Below, piece by piece: positions 24,949 through 38,467 of a stretch of DNA of 64,000 nucleotides (position 1 is its first letter; the number at the start of each line of letters is the position of its first letter). The position numbers were made by a program, and so were the translations under genes. The notes under the pieces were generated by a model. That model was given only the letters and a program-made list of their open reading frames with translations. It did not search any database and had not been told where the DNA came from. This DNA comes from Pseudomonas yamanorum (GTDB lineage: Bacteria > Pseudomonadota > Gammaproteobacteria > Pseudomonadales > Pseudomonadaceae): the NCBI RefSeq assembly GCF_013386765.1, contig NZ_JACARE010000017.1, positions 297,550-361,549 of the forward strand, written 5' to 3'.

Positions 24949-25719
24949 ATGTTCACTTCTCGTCGTCTGCTTGTTGTCGCTACTGCCGTAGCCCTGTTGT
25001 CGGGCTGCGCTTCACCTAATCCTTATGACGGCAGCCAGGCACAGGGTGGTGGCTCTTCGGGTGTGAGCAACACCGCCAAGTACGGTGGCCTGGGTGCCCT
25101 GGCCGGTGCTTTGGCGGGGGCTGCCATCGACCACAACAACCGCGGCAAGGGTGCGCTGATCGGCGCTGCCGTTGCGGGCCTGGGCGGCGCAGGTTATGGC
25201 TACTACGCTGACCAGCAGGAAAAGAAACTGCGCGAAAGCATGGCCAATACCGGGGTTGAGGTGCAGCGCCAGGGTGATCAGATCAAGCTGATCATGCCGG
25301 GTAACATCACCTTCGCCACCAACTCGGACGCGATCTCCAGCAGCTTCTACACGCCGCTGAACAACCTGGCGAACTCCCTCAAGCAGTTCAACCAGAACAC
25401 CATCCAGATCGTTGGCTATACCGACAGCACCGGTACCCGTCAGCTCAACATGGACCTGTCCCAGCGTCGTGCGCAAAGCGTGGCCAATTACCTGACGTCC
25501 CAAGGTGTGAGCCCGACCAACCTGAGTGCTCGCGGTGCCGGCCCGGATAACCCGATCGCCAGCAACGCCGACGTCAATGGCCGTGCCCAGAACCGTCGTG
25601 TAGAGGTCAACCTTGGCCCGATCCCTGGTCAGCAATACGGTCAGCCAGGCGCCCAGCAGCAACAGGCGCCGCAGCAGAACAACCAGTTCCAGGGCAACCC
25701 GTACCAGCAGTACCAGTAA
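24949..25719 (+). CDS. OmpA family lipoprotein with glycine-zipper region
   Basis: This 256-aa protein has a lipoprotein signal ending LLSGC (Cys20), a glycine-rich zipper region (GGLGALAGALAGAAID and GALIGAAVAGLGGAGYGY, about 50-90), a short helical linker (DQQEKKLRESM) and a C-terminal OmpA-like domain (about 115-225). The latter includes NTIQIVGYTDSTGTRQLNMDLSQRRAQSVANYL, which binds peptidoglycan. The tail is Gln/Asn/Pro rich. TAGGAG sits 8 nt before the ATG. The 218-bp gap before it holds no gene I can see. Confidence 0.9.
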   Translation: MFTSRRLLVVATAVALLSGCASPNPYDGSQAQGGGSSGVSNTAKYGGLGALAGALAGAAIDHNNRGKGALIGAAVAGLGGAGYGYYADQQEKKLRESMANTGVEVQRQGDQIKLIMPGNITFATNSDAISSSFYTPLNNLANSLKQFNQNTIQIVGYTDSTGTRQLNMDLSQRRAQSVANYLTSQGVSPTNLSARGAGPDNPIASNADVNGRAQNRRVEVNLGPIPGQQYGQPGAQQQQAPQQNNQFQGNPYQQYQ

Positions 25720-25731
25720 TCGCCAGCCAAT

Positions 25732-25772
25732 AAAAAGGGCGCCGTGCAGTCAATGCACGGCGCCCTTTTTTG
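25732..25772 (+). terminator. Rho-independent terminator after the OmpA-like gene
   Basis: A 16-bp perfect stem (AAAAGGGCGCCGTGCA with its complement) has a 5-nt loop, then a T-run. The flanking A-run means it can also serve the convergent dolP transcript. Confidence 0.92.
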
Positions 25773-25788
25773 TGGCTGTTTGCTTACA

Positions 25789-27423
<1,635 letters not shown>

Positions 27424-27424
<1 letters not shown>

Positions 27425-29235
27425 CAGCGCGGGGTGTCAGGCAGGCGCTGGATATCACCGCCCACGAACTTCGCCCATGGCATCTGGCGATCAACGCGCT
27501 GGCTGGCACCGATGCCGAGGCTGCCGGAAAGACCGTCAACGCGAGTGTCCGGCAGCGCCTTGAGTTGCCCCAGGCGTGGCGCCAGGCGGTAGGCATCAAC
27601 GCCCATCGCGTACAGGCGGCCCAGGCTGCCGTTGGCTTGTGGCCATTGGGCAGCGACCTGGTTGCGCAGCGGGTCGGTGGTATTCAGCAGCCAAGGAGTT
27701 TCGCAGAACATGACGTTGGTCATGTCCAGGTACTGGTTCTTGTCGCCGCTGGCGCTGAATACGTGGGACGTCGCATACACCGGCACATCACCGGCGTATT
27801 GGAAGTTCAGGGTCGGCTTGATCTGCTGGGCCAGTTGCGGGGTCACGGCCAGGAAGATGAACTCGATGTCCTGGCGGCGCGACGGCTGTGCGGAAACATC
27901 CGTACCTACCGTGCTTTGCAGGCTCTTGGCGCGGCCTTCGCTTTTGCGCAGCTGGAACAGGTCGGCAATCTGCTGGGCCAGGGCTACCGGCTGGTCGACG
28001 TATTCAACGCCTACCACGGTGCCGCCATTGGCTTCCCAATCCTGACGGAAGGCTTTGTAGACGCGCTCGCCCCATTCGCCTCTCGGCACCATGGCCGCGG
28101 CGCGGTGCAGGCCGTCGGCGCGGGCGCGACGGGATACCTCGCGGGCCTCGTCTTCAGCGGCCAGGCCGAACTGGAACAGTTGCGCCGGGTTCTGGTCGGC
28201 TTCGCTGTAGTTCAGGGCCAGGGTGGTGATAGGCAATTGCGGGCGGGCGCTGAGTTGCTTGACCAGCGGTTTTTCCAGCGGGCCGACCACCAGTTGCACG
28301 CCGGCGGCCTGGGCCTTGGCGTAGAAGTCGTCGATGGAGGTCAGGCGCGAGCTGTCATAGAACTCGATCACCGGCGGCTTCTGCCCGGCTTGTTCAGCCT
28401 GGTAGTGCGCGGCCATGAAGCCTTCACGCAGCGCTTTGGCAACGCCGGCCAGCGGGCCTTCCTGCGGCAGCAGCAGGGCGATCTTGTTCAGCGGCTGGCT
28501 GGCCAGTTGCTTGAGCTTGGTCAGCGGCTGCGGCAGTTGCGAGGCCGCCGGGTGGCCAGGGTTCTGGGCGCGCCAGGTATCGATGGCCGCCTGTTGTTGC
28601 TCCAGGGTGCCAGCACTCTTGACCGCCTGGGCCAGGCTGATCCAGCCGTCCAGCGTCGGGTTGCCGGTGGCTTGCAACTGCTCGGCAGGCAGGGCGGCAA
28701 TCAATGCCCAGATAGCTTCGTGGTTGCTGTTATAGGCATCACCGGAGAGCAGCGGTGCCATGGCGACACGCTCGCGGGCGGCGGCCAGGGTCTGGCCGTC
28801 GGCCTCATAGGCGCGGGCATGCACGGTACCGGTACGGATCTGCTGCTCAGGCGGCAGTTCCTTAAGGCTTTGCAGGCTCGGGTGGTTCAACGCCGTCAAT
28901 GCAGCCTTGGGCTGGTTGCGAGCCATTGCCAGTTCAGCCGACAAGGTGCTGGCAAATACCTGCGCCGCCGGTTTCAGGACGTCCAGCGGCACTTGGGCAA
29001 GAATCTGCGCCGAGCGTGCCGGGTTGTTTTGGTGGTACGCCAGGTCTGCCGCGCTCAAGCGCAACAGCGCGGCTTTTTCCGGGGTCTTGGCCGAAGCCGC
29101 CTGTTCGAGCAGTTGCTCGATGCTGGCATCCGGGGTCCGGGGGAGGTCGCCAAGGCTGGACGAGGGCGAGCTGGCGCAAGCCGCCAACAGGGCAGCGAGG
29201 CAGAGGGCAGAGAACAGCCGCAGGCAAGCGATCAT
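27424..29235 (-). CDS. lpoA: Penicillin-binding protein activator LpoA
   Basis: LpoA is an outer-membrane lipoprotein that reaches through the periplasm to activate PBP1a. The 603-aa protein has a lipobox LLAAC (Cys20), an N-terminal helical TPR-like domain (to about 250) and a C-terminal periplasmic-binding-protein-like domain from about 258 (IALLLPQEGPLAGVAKALREGF). The ATG at 29235 gives a proper lipoprotein signal; an upstream in-frame start adds eight residues without clear need. It is the first gene of lpoA-yraN-gmhA-dolP. Confidence 0.92.
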
Positions 29236-29444
29236 GTAAGTGTTCCTGATACCGATCAAATTAGCGTGGAATTGTACCCAAGCACTGGCCGGGGCGCGAT
29301 GTTACTGGCGTGAAACCGTCTATTTAGGTCGTGTAAATGTTGCAACAGCCTACAGATGGCTGAAATGGAGCCCGCCCGGAGGGCATATTTTCAAGGCGTC
29401 TACGCGCTACAATGTGGCTTTTGCCAATCATCGAGGTGTGCGCT

Positions 29445-30317
29445 TTGACTGCTCCAGGTCCTTTGAATTCCACTGCAGGCTCGCTTTTTGTCGTGGCGAC
29501 GCCCATTGGCAACCTGGACGACATCAGTGCGCGGGCGCTGAAAGTGTTGCGCGACGTAAAATTGATCGCTGCCGAAGACACTCGGCATTCCCAGCGGTTG
29601 ATGCAGCATTTTGGCATTCCAACACCTCTGGCCGCGTGCCATGAGCATAACGAGCGTGAAGAAGGCAGCCGTTTCATCACCCGCCTGTTGGCGGGCGATG
29701 ATGTGGCCTTGATCTCGGATGCGGGTACACCGCTGATTTCCGATCCCGGTTATCACCTGGTTCGCCAGGCGCGGGCTGCTGGTATCAATGTAGTGCCTGT
29801 TCCGGGAGCGTGCGCGCTGATTGCGGCATTGTCGGCGGCTGGCTTGCCATCGGACCGTTTTATCTTTGAAGGCTTCCTGCCGGCCAAGGCAGTCGGGCGC
29901 CGGGCGCGCCTGGAACTGGTAAAGGAAGAGCCGCGCACGCTGATTTTCTACGAAGCCCCGCACCGCATCCTTGAGTGCCTGCAAGACATGGAGCTGGTGT
30001 TCGGTGGCGATCGCCTGGCGCTGCTGGCGCGGGAAATAACCAAGACCTTCGAGACCCTCAAGGGCCTGCCGCTGGAAGAGCTGCGTGCGTTCGTCGAAGG
30101 CGACAGCAATCAGCAACGTGGCGAATGCGTGGTGCTGGTGGCGGGCTGGTCGGCGCCGGAAAGTGAAGACGCCGTGGGCAGTGAGGCGATGCGCATTCTG
30201 GATCTGCTGCTCAAGGAGATGCCATTGAAGCGTGCGGCGGCCCTGGCTGCGGAAATTACCGGTGTGCGCAAGAACGTGTTGTATCAAGTCGCGCTGGATA
30301 AACAAAAGAGCGAATAG
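29445..30317 (+). CDS. rsmI: 16S rRNA (cytidine1402-2'-O)-methyltransferase
   Basis: RsmI methylates the ribose of C1402 in 16S rRNA. The 290-aa protein has the tetrapyrrole-methylase fold with SLFVVATPIGNLDDISARAL (about 14-33), AAEDTRHSQRL, ISDAGTPLISDPGYHLV and PVPGACALIAALSAAGLPSDRF. The probable start is the TTG at 29445: GAGG (29433-29436) is 8 nt upstream and the protein then begins TAPGPLNS. In-frame starts further upstream lack a site. A TACAAT -10-like box lies at 29410. It diverges from lpoA. Confidence 0.92.
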   Translation: MTAPGPLNSTAGSLFVVATPIGNLDDISARALKVLRDVKLIAAEDTRHSQRLMQHFGIPTPLAACHEHNEREEGSRFITRLLAGDDVALISDAGTPLISDPGYHLVRQARAAGINVVPVPGACALIAALSAAGLPSDRFIFEGFLPAKAVGRRARLELVKEEPRTLIFYEAPHRILECLQDMELVFGGDRLALLAREITKTFETLKGLPLEELRAFVEGDSNQQRGECVVLVAGWSAPESEDAVGSEAMRILDLLLKEMPLKRAAALAAEITGVRKNVLYQVALDKQKSE

Positions 30318-30411
30318 TTCCGGCTTTCAGCCTGCACTCCGTCTGAACATGATGGCATTAGTGTCTTTTAATACTTGTTCTAAGGCCGCCGTGCCGTTAA
30401 CCTGCGCGGCG

Positions 30412-30767
30412 GAGAGTCGATTGGACAGTCGCTGCCTTCTATGAAAATTAGAGGGGGGAGGAAAGTCCGGGCTCCATAGGGCGAAGTGCCAGGTAATGCC
30501 TGGGAGGCGTGAGCCTACGGAAAGTGCCACAGAAAATAACCGCCTAAGTACTTCGGTACCGGTAAGGGTGAAAAGGTGCGGTAAGAGCGCACCGCACGAC
30601 TGGCAACAGTTCGTGGCTAGGTAAACCCCACTTGGAGCAAGACCAAATAGGGTCCCAAGGCGTGGCCCGCGCTGGGACCGGGTAGGTTGCTAAAGATGTC
30701 CAGTGATGGCCATCGTAGACGAATGACTGTTCAAGACAGAACCCGGCTTACAGATCGACTCTCCACC
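30412..30767 (+). ncRNA. rnpB: RNase P RNA, bacterial class A
   Basis: This is the catalytic RNA of RNase P, which trims the 5' ends of tRNA precursors. It opens AGAGTCGATTGGACAG and closes with the complementary ATCGACTCT (P1). It has the conserved GAGGAAAGTCCGGGCTC block, CAGGTAATGCCTGGG, the GGTAAGGGTGAAAAGGTGCGGTAAGAGCGCACC region, AGGTAAACCCCAC, and the universal ACAGAACCCGGCTTA near the 3' end. A T-run follows. It lies between rsmI and mraZ, as in other Pseudomonas. Confidence 0.97.
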
Positions 30768-30779
30768 TTTTTTCCTTCT

Positions 30780-31017
30780 GTCCGAATCTCGGGCAGGAAC
30801 CTGGTAGTAACGCGAGAATCCCTCCCTGCTGAATCATTAGCAGATGCGTCTTCGTAATACCGAAAAAATCTTACTCTTAATAAATTACTTTAACTTTAAG
30901 CCCTAGCTCTTTGAGCTATTTGGCGTTGTTGAGTCAAAATCGCCGTCGAACTCTCGTTTCTCCTCCCTTTACTCTCCTAAATCTCCGTTCTGTAAGGCTT
31001 TTCCTTGAATCCGCGCC
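30780..31017. other. Non-coding, locally AT-rich spacer between rnpB and the mraZ promoter
   Basis: No gene is visible. About 30845-30900 is clearly AT-richer than the window, and a small hairpin TAGCTC-TTT-GAGCTA lies near 30903-30919. The rest is pyrimidine-rich plus-strand sequence. It may hold upstream elements of the dcw promoter, but nothing definite. Confidence 0.4.
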
Positions 31018-31047
31018 TTGACGGTGTGGTGGGCGCATTCCTATAGT
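31018..31047 (+). promoter_or_regulatory. Main sigma70 promoter of the dcw cluster (PmraZ)
   Basis: TTGACG (31018-31023) and TATAGT (31042-31047) are separated by 18 bp, a near-consensus sigma70 promoter. Transcription would start near 31054, directly at the MraZ boxes, so MraZ binding would block it. This promoter probably drives mraZ through ftsW or further. Confidence 0.75.
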
Positions 31048-31055
31048 GTGCGCAA

Positions 31056-31080
31056 GTGGCGGAAAGTGGCACAAAGTGGG
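31056..31080 (+). promoter_or_regulatory. MraZ boxes (three direct repeats)
   Basis: Three direct repeats GTGGC, GTGGC, GTGGG occur at 31056, 31066 and 31076, each 10 bp apart and with an A-rich spacer. This matches the known MraZ operator pattern of GTGGG-type repeats with 10-bp period. They lie at and just after the inferred transcription start of mraZ, fitting autorepression. Confidence 0.85.
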
Positions 31081-31121
31081 TTTTTTGAACGTAAAACGCT
31101 AAAATTTGGAGAAACGCATCT

Positions 31122-31577
31122 GTGTTTCGCGGAGCTAACGCTATCAGTCTCGATGCAAAAGGCCGTCTCGCCATGCCGAGCCGGTATCGTGACGAGCTGA
31201 TTTCGCGAAGTTCCGGACAGTTAATCATCACCATCGATGCCGTTGACCCTTGTTTATGTGTTTACCCGCTCGATGAGTGGGAGCTGATTGAAACCAAGTT
31301 GCGTGCGCTGCCTTCCCTGCGTGAAGAGAACCGCCGCCTGCAACGTTTGCTGATTGGTAATGCCGTCGACCTCGAACTCGATGGCAGTGGTCGTTTCCTG
31401 GTTCCACCGCGTCTGCGCGACTACGCCAAGCTGGACAAGCGCGCAATGCTGGTAGGCCAACTGAACAAGTTCCAATTGTGGGACGAAGATGCCTGGGATG
31501 CTGTTTCTGCAGCTGACCTGGCTGCTATTCAACAACCGGGCGCCATGCCTGATGAACTGCGTGATTTGATCCTGTGA
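31122..31577 (+). CDS. mraZ: Transcriptional regulator MraZ
   Basis: MraZ is a DNA-binding regulator of the dcw cluster. The 151-aa product has two tandem AbrB-like swapped-hairpin repeats: [25 protein letters not shown] (2-26) and the later [24 protein letters not shown] (about 81-104), each with the D-x-K/S-GR-x-x-P motif that forms the DNA-binding face. The start is GTG with GGAGAAA upstream. The GTGGC/GTGGG boxes in its own promoter are its expected target. Its stop overlaps the rsmH start. Confidence 0.95.
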   Translation: MFRGANAISLDAKGRLAMPSRYRDELISRSSGQLIITIDAVDPCLCVYPLDEWELIETKLRALPSLREENRRLQRLLIGNAVDLELDGSGRFLVPPRLRDYAKLDKRAMLVGQLNKFQLWDEDAWDAVSAADLAAIQQPGAMPDELRDLIL

Positions 31578-32517
31578 CTATTGATAGCGGCTTTAACCAC
31601 ATCACCGTACTGCTTGACGAAGCCGTTGAGGCTCTCGCCGTACGCGCGGATGGCTGCTATCTGGATGGCACCTTTGGCAGAGGCGGGCACAGTCGGCTGA
31701 TCCTCAGCCAGCTTGGCTCGGACGGAAAGCTCCTCGGGTTCGACAAAGACCCTCAAGCGATTGCCACCGGGCAAGCGCTAGCGGCCGAAGACGGCCGCTT
31801 TGTCGTTGTGCAGCGCAGCTTTGCCGAGCTCGGCGCAGAAGTCGCCGAGCGGGGCATGGCAGGCAAGGTGGCTGGGGTTCTGCTGGATCTGGGCGTGTCT
31901 TCGCCCCAGCTGGACGACCCTGAGCGCGGCTTCAGTTTCATGAACGATGGCCCGCTGGATATGCGCATGGACCCAAGCCGTGGCATCAGCGCCGCGCAGT
32001 TCATCGCCACCGCACCCCACGAAGAAATCACCCGTGTGTTCAAGGAATACGGCGAAGAGCGCTTCGCCGGCCGCATGGCGCGTGCCGTGGTCGAGCGCCG
32101 GGAAATCCAGCCGTTCGAACGCACCGCCGACCTGGCCGAAGTGCTGAAAGTCGCCAACCCTGCGTGGGAAAAGGGCAAGAACCCGGCGACCCGCGCGTTC
32201 CAGGGCCTGCGTATTCACGTCAACAACGAATTGGGCGACCTGGAAGCCGGCCTCGAAGCCGCTCTGGATGCGCTGGAAGTGGGTGGTCGCCTGGTGGTGA
32301 TCAGCTTCCACTCCCTGGAAGACCGCATCGTCAAATTGTTCATGCGTCGTCTGGTCAAGGGCGAATCCGACAACTTGCCGCGCAACCTGCCGGTACGTTA
32401 CGAAGCCTTTGTGCCGAAAATCAAAATCCATGGCAAAGCGCAGTTCGCTTCCGAAGCCGAACTCAAGGCCAACCCACGTGCCCGTAGCGCTGTCATGCGC
32501 GTTGCGGAGAAGTTGCG

Positions 32518-32521
<4 letters not shown>
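31574..32521 (+). CDS. rsmH: 16S rRNA (cytosine1402-N4)-methyltransferase
   Basis: RsmH (MraW) adds an N4-methyl group to C1402 of 16S rRNA, the same nucleotide whose ribose RsmI methylates; both genes lie in this window. The 315-aa protein has [13 protein letters not shown] (9-21), the SAM-binding [16 protein letters not shown] (about 30-45), [30 protein letters not shown] and the C-terminal [11 protein letters not shown]. The GTG start overlaps the mraZ stop by 4 bp. Confidence 0.95.
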
Positions 32522-34552
<2,031 letters not shown>

Positions 34553-34553
<1 letters not shown>

Positions 34554-36016
34554 TGTCTCTTAGCCTGAACAAGATTTTTGCCCACGCTGGCCGCGACCTG
34601 CTGATTCGCGAGTTGACCCTGGACAGCCGTAACGTGCGTGCCGGTGACCTGTTCCTGGCAGTGCCGGGCGGCAAGTTCGATGGCCGTGACCATATCGCCG
34701 ATGCATTAAAGCGCGGCGCTGCGGCAGTGGCTTATGAAGTGGAAGGCGCCACCGTGTTGCCTATCACCGACGTGCCTTTGATTCCGGTCAAGGGCCTGGC
34801 GGCGCAGTTGTCGGACATCGCCGGGCGCTTTTATGGCGACCCGAGCCGCACCCTGAACCTGGTGGGCGTGACCGGTACCAACGGCAAGACCAGCGTGACC
34901 CAACTGGTCGCCCAGGCGCTTGACCTGCTGGGCCAGCATTGCGGCATCGTCGGCACCCTGGGCACTGGTTTCTATGGCGCGCTGCAAAGCGGCCTGCACA
35001 CCACGCCCAACCCGATTGCCGTGCAAGCGACCCTGGCCGACCTGAAAAAGGCCGGTGCCAAGGCAGTTGCCATGGAAGTCTCGTCCCACGGTCTGGACCA
35101 GGGCCGCGTCACTGCCCTGGCGTTCGACGTGGCGGTGATGACCAACCTGTCCCGCGATCACCTGGATTACCACGGCACCATGGAGGCGTACGCCGCCACC
35201 AAGGCCCGGCTGTTTGCCTGGAATGACCTGAAGTGCCGCGTCGTCAACCTGGACGACGAATTCGGTCGCCAACTGGCCGCCGCCAAAGGTGACGGTCGCC
35301 TGATCAGCTACAGCCTGGAAGACGCCAGCGCCTACCTGTATTGCCGTGAAGCCACCTTTGATGACGAAGGCGTGCGCGCCACCTTGGTCACGCCCCAGGG
35401 CGAGCACCATTTGCGCAGCACCTTGCTCGGACGTTTCAACCTGAGCAACGTCTTGGCCGCCATCGGCGCCTTGCTCGGCCTGGATTACGCCCTGGACGAG
35501 ATCCTGCGGGTGCTGCCGAAGCTGGAAGGCCCGGCCGGTCGCATGCAGCGCCTTGGTGGCGGTACTCAGCCGCTGGTGGTGGTCGATTACGCCCACACGC
35601 CGGACGCCCTTGAAAAAATCCTGCTGGCCCTGCGTCCCCATGCCAAGGGCAAGTTGCTGTGCCTGTTCGGCTGTGGCGGTGACCGCGATCGCGGCAAGCG
35701 CCCGCTGATGGCTGAAATCGTCGAGCGCCTGGCCGATGGTGTGCTCGTCACTGACGACAACCCGCGCAGCGAAGACCCAAGCCAGATTTTCGATGATATT
35801 CGTGTCGGCTTCAAAGAGGCGACCAAGGCCACTTTCGTTGCCGGTCGCGGTGCAGCCATCGCCCAATTGATCGCCAGCGCCAGCGCTGACGACGTGGTGG
35901 TACTGGCCGGCAAAGGTCACGAGGACTACCAGGAAATCAACGGCGAGCGTCACGCTTTCTCCGATCTGGTCGAGGCCGATCACGCCTTGACCGCATGGGA
36001 GGTGGCCCATGCTTAA
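34553..36016 (+). CDS. murE: UDP-MurNAc-tripeptide synthetase MurE (meso-DAP adding)
   Basis: MurE adds the third amino acid of the stem peptide. The DNPRSEDP motif (about 402-409) is the meso-diaminopimelate specificity signature. The 487-aa protein has the P-loop GTNGKTS (108-114), the TTPNP block (about 149) and VVDYAHTPDALE (about 343). The ATG overlaps the ftsI stop by one base, and the 3' end overlaps murF by 8 bp. Confidence 0.96.
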
Positions 36017-37379
36017 GGCTCTGAAATTCAGCGAACTGACCCAGGCATTGTCGGCCCGTGTGTTGTCGGCTGATTGCAGCTTTGACGGCGTGAGTATCGA
36101 CAGCCGGACAATCAAGCCCGGGCAACTGTTTGTCGCCTTGGCCGGCCCTACGTTTGATGGTCATGACTATCTGAATGACGTCGCCGCCAAGGGCGCTGCC
36201 GGTGCCTTGGTGCAGCGCGAAGTCGCTGACTCGACGCTGCCGCAATTGCTGGTGGCCGACACCCGCCTGGCCCTCGGCCAACTGGGTGCCCTGAACCGCG
36301 CCGCTTTCACCAAGCCGGTTGCGGCGATCACCGGTTCCAGCGGCAAAACCACGGTCAAGGAATTGCTGGCTGGGATCCTGCGCACTCGCGGCCCGGTCCT
36401 GGCGACCCGTGGCAACCTGAACAATGATTTCGGCGCTCCGCTGACCCTGCTGGAACTGGCCCCGGAACACACGGCGGCGGTGATCGAGCTGGGTGCTTCG
36501 CGCATCGGCGAAATCGCTTACACCGTGGCCATGACCAAACCTCACGTCGCGGTGATCAGCAACGCCGGTACCGCCCACGTTGGCGAGTTCGGCGGCCCTG
36601 AAAAGATCGTCGAAGCCAAGGGCGAAATCCTTGAAGGCCTCGACGCATCCGGCACTGCGGTGCTGAACCTCGACGATAAAGCCTTCGAAACCTGGCGTGT
36701 ACGTGCCGCCGGTCGCAAGGTGTTGAGCTTCGCGGTGCATAACGCCGCTGCCGATTTCCATGCCTCGAATATCAAAGCCGACGCTCGTGGCTGCCCGGCC
36801 TTCACCCTGCACACCCCGCAAGGTGACGAGCACGTACAGCTGAACCTGCTGGGCAACCATAACGTGGCGAACGCCCTGGCCGCCGCTGCTGCTGCCCATG
36901 TGCTGGGCTTGTCGTTGTTTGGCATCGCCACCGGCCTCGGCGCGGTGCAACCGGTCAAGGGCCGCACCGTCGCGCAACTGGCCAGCAACGGCATGCGCGT
37001 GATTGATGACACCTACAACGCCAACCAGTCCTCGATCTGTGCCGCCATCGACCTGCTGACCGCCTTTGACGGTCGCAAGGTGCTGGTGCTGGGAGACATC
37101 GCCGAACTGGGCGAGTGGGCTGAACAGTCTCATCGCGAAGTCGGCGCGTATGCGCTCGGCAAGGTCGACGCCCTGTACGCCGTTGGACCGAACATGCTCC
37201 ACGCCGTAGACAGCTTCGGGCCGGGCGCCAGGCATTTCGCCAGCCAAGCCGAGCTGATCCAGGCATTGGGTGCGGCTGAACAAGACAAACACACCACTAT
37301 TTTGATCAAGGGATCGCGCAGCGCGGTGATGGAAAACGTCGTCGTGGCCTTGTGTGGCTCAAGTACGGAGAAACATTAA
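36009..37379 (+). CDS. murF: UDP-MurNAc-tripeptide:D-Ala-D-Ala ligase MurF
   Basis: MurF completes the cytoplasmic pentapeptide precursor by adding D-Ala-D-Ala, made by the Ddl enzyme encoded downstream. The 456-aa protein shows the P-loop [14 protein letters not shown] (about 107-120), [14 protein letters not shown] (about 136), and [12 protein letters not shown] (about 331). It begins inside murE and its TAA overlaps the mraY ATG. Confidence 0.95.
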   Translation: MLKALKFSELTQALSARVLSADCSFDGVSIDSRTIKPGQLFVALAGPTFDGHDYLNDVAAKGAAGALVQREVADSTLPQLLVADTRLALGQLGALNRAAFTKPVAAITGSSGKTTVKELLAGILRTRGPVLATRGNLNNDFGAPLTLLELAPEHTAAVIELGASRIGEIAYTVAMTKPHVAVISNAGTAHVGEFGGPEKIVEAKGEILEGLDASGTAVLNLDDKAFETWRVRAAGRKVLSFAVHNAAADFHASNIKADARGCPAFTLHTPQGDEHVQLNLLGNHNVANALAAAAAAHVLGLSLFGIATGLGAVQPVKGRTVAQLASNGMRVIDDTYNANQSSICAAIDLLTAFDGRKVLVLGDIAELGEWAEQSHREVGAYALGKVDALYAVGPNMLHAVDSFGPGARHFASQAELIQALGAAEQDKHTTILIKGSRSAVMENVVVALCGSSTEKH

Positions 37380-38461
37380 TGCTGCTGCTGCTGGCTGAGT
37401 ATCTGCAACAGTTCCACAAAGGCTTCGCGGTCTTTCAGTACCTGACCCTGCGCGGGATTCTGGGTGTGCTGACCGCGCTGTCGTTGTCGCTGTTCCTCGG
37501 GCCATGGATGATCCGTACCCTGCAAAACCTGCAGATCGGCCAGTCCGTGCGCAACGACGGCCCGCAGTCGCACCTGTCCAAATCCGGCACCCCGACCATG
37601 GGCGGCGCGTTGATCCTGTCGTCCATCGGCATCAGTACGCTGTTGTGGGCTGACCTGCATAACCGCTACGTGTGGACCGTGCTGCTGGTGACCCTGCTGT
37701 TCGGTGCCATTGGCTGGGTGGATGACTACCGCAAGGTGATCGAGAAGAACTCCAAGGGGCTGCCGAGCCGCTGGAAGTATTTCTGGCAGTCGGTGTTCGG
37801 CCTGGGCGCGGCGATCTTCCTGTTCATGACTGCGCCAAGCGCGGTGGAAACCACCCTGATCATCCCGATGCTCAAGGATGCCAGCATTCCACTGGGCGTC
37901 GGCTTCGTGGTGCTGACCTACTTCGTGATCGTCGGCTCCAGCAACGCGGTCAACCTGACCGACGGCCTCGACGGGCTGGCGATCATGCCGACGGTGATGG
38001 TGGGCGGCGCGCTCGGCATCTTCTGCTACCTGTCGGGTAACGTGAAATTCGCTGAATACCTGCTGATCCCTTATGTACCGGGCGCGGGCGAACTGATTGT
38101 GTTCTGCGGCGCGCTGATCGGTGCCGGCCTGGGTTTCCTGTGGTTCAACACCTATCCGGCACAAGTCTTCATGGGAGACGTCGGCGCACTGGCGCTGGGC
38201 GCGGCCCTGGGCACCATCGCGGTGATCGTCCGTCAGGAAATCGTCCTGTTCATCATGGGCGGTGTGTTCGTGATGGAAACCCTGTCGGTGGTGATCCAGG
38301 TTGCCTCCTTCAAATTGACCGGGCGCCGCGTGTTTCGCATGGCGCCGATTCACCACCACTTTGAACTCAAGGGCTGGCCTGAGCCGCGGGTGATTGTCCG
38401 TTTCTGGATTATCACCGTGATTCTGGTTCTGTTCGGCCTTGCCACCCTGAAACTGAGGTAG
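37379..38461 (+). CDS. mraY: Phospho-MurNAc-pentapeptide transferase MraY
   Basis: MraY makes lipid I by joining phospho-MurNAc-pentapeptide to undecaprenyl phosphate in the inner membrane. The 360-aa protein has ten predicted helices, the Mg-binding WVDDYRK (Asp pair near 115-116), [13 protein letters not shown] (about 193-205), [11 protein letters not shown] (about 264) and the C-terminal [17 protein letters not shown]. The ATG shares one base with the murF stop. It is the expected gene between murF and murD. Confidence 0.96.
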   Translation: MLLLLAEYLQQFHKGFAVFQYLTLRGILGVLTALSLSLFLGPWMIRTLQNLQIGQSVRNDGPQSHLSKSGTPTMGGALILSSIGISTLLWADLHNRYVWTVLLVTLLFGAIGWVDDYRKVIEKNSKGLPSRWKYFWQSVFGLGAAIFLFMTAPSAVETTLIIPMLKDASIPLGVGFVVLTYFVIVGSSNAVNLTDGLDGLAIMPTVMVGGALGIFCYLSGNVKFAEYLLIPYVPGAGELIVFCGALIGAGLGFLWFNTYPAQVFMGDVGALALGAALGTIAVIVRQEIVLFIMGGVFVMETLSVVIQVASFKLTGRRVFRMAPIHHHFELKGWPEPRVIVRFWIITVILVLFGLATLKLR

Positions 38462-38467
38462 AAACGA

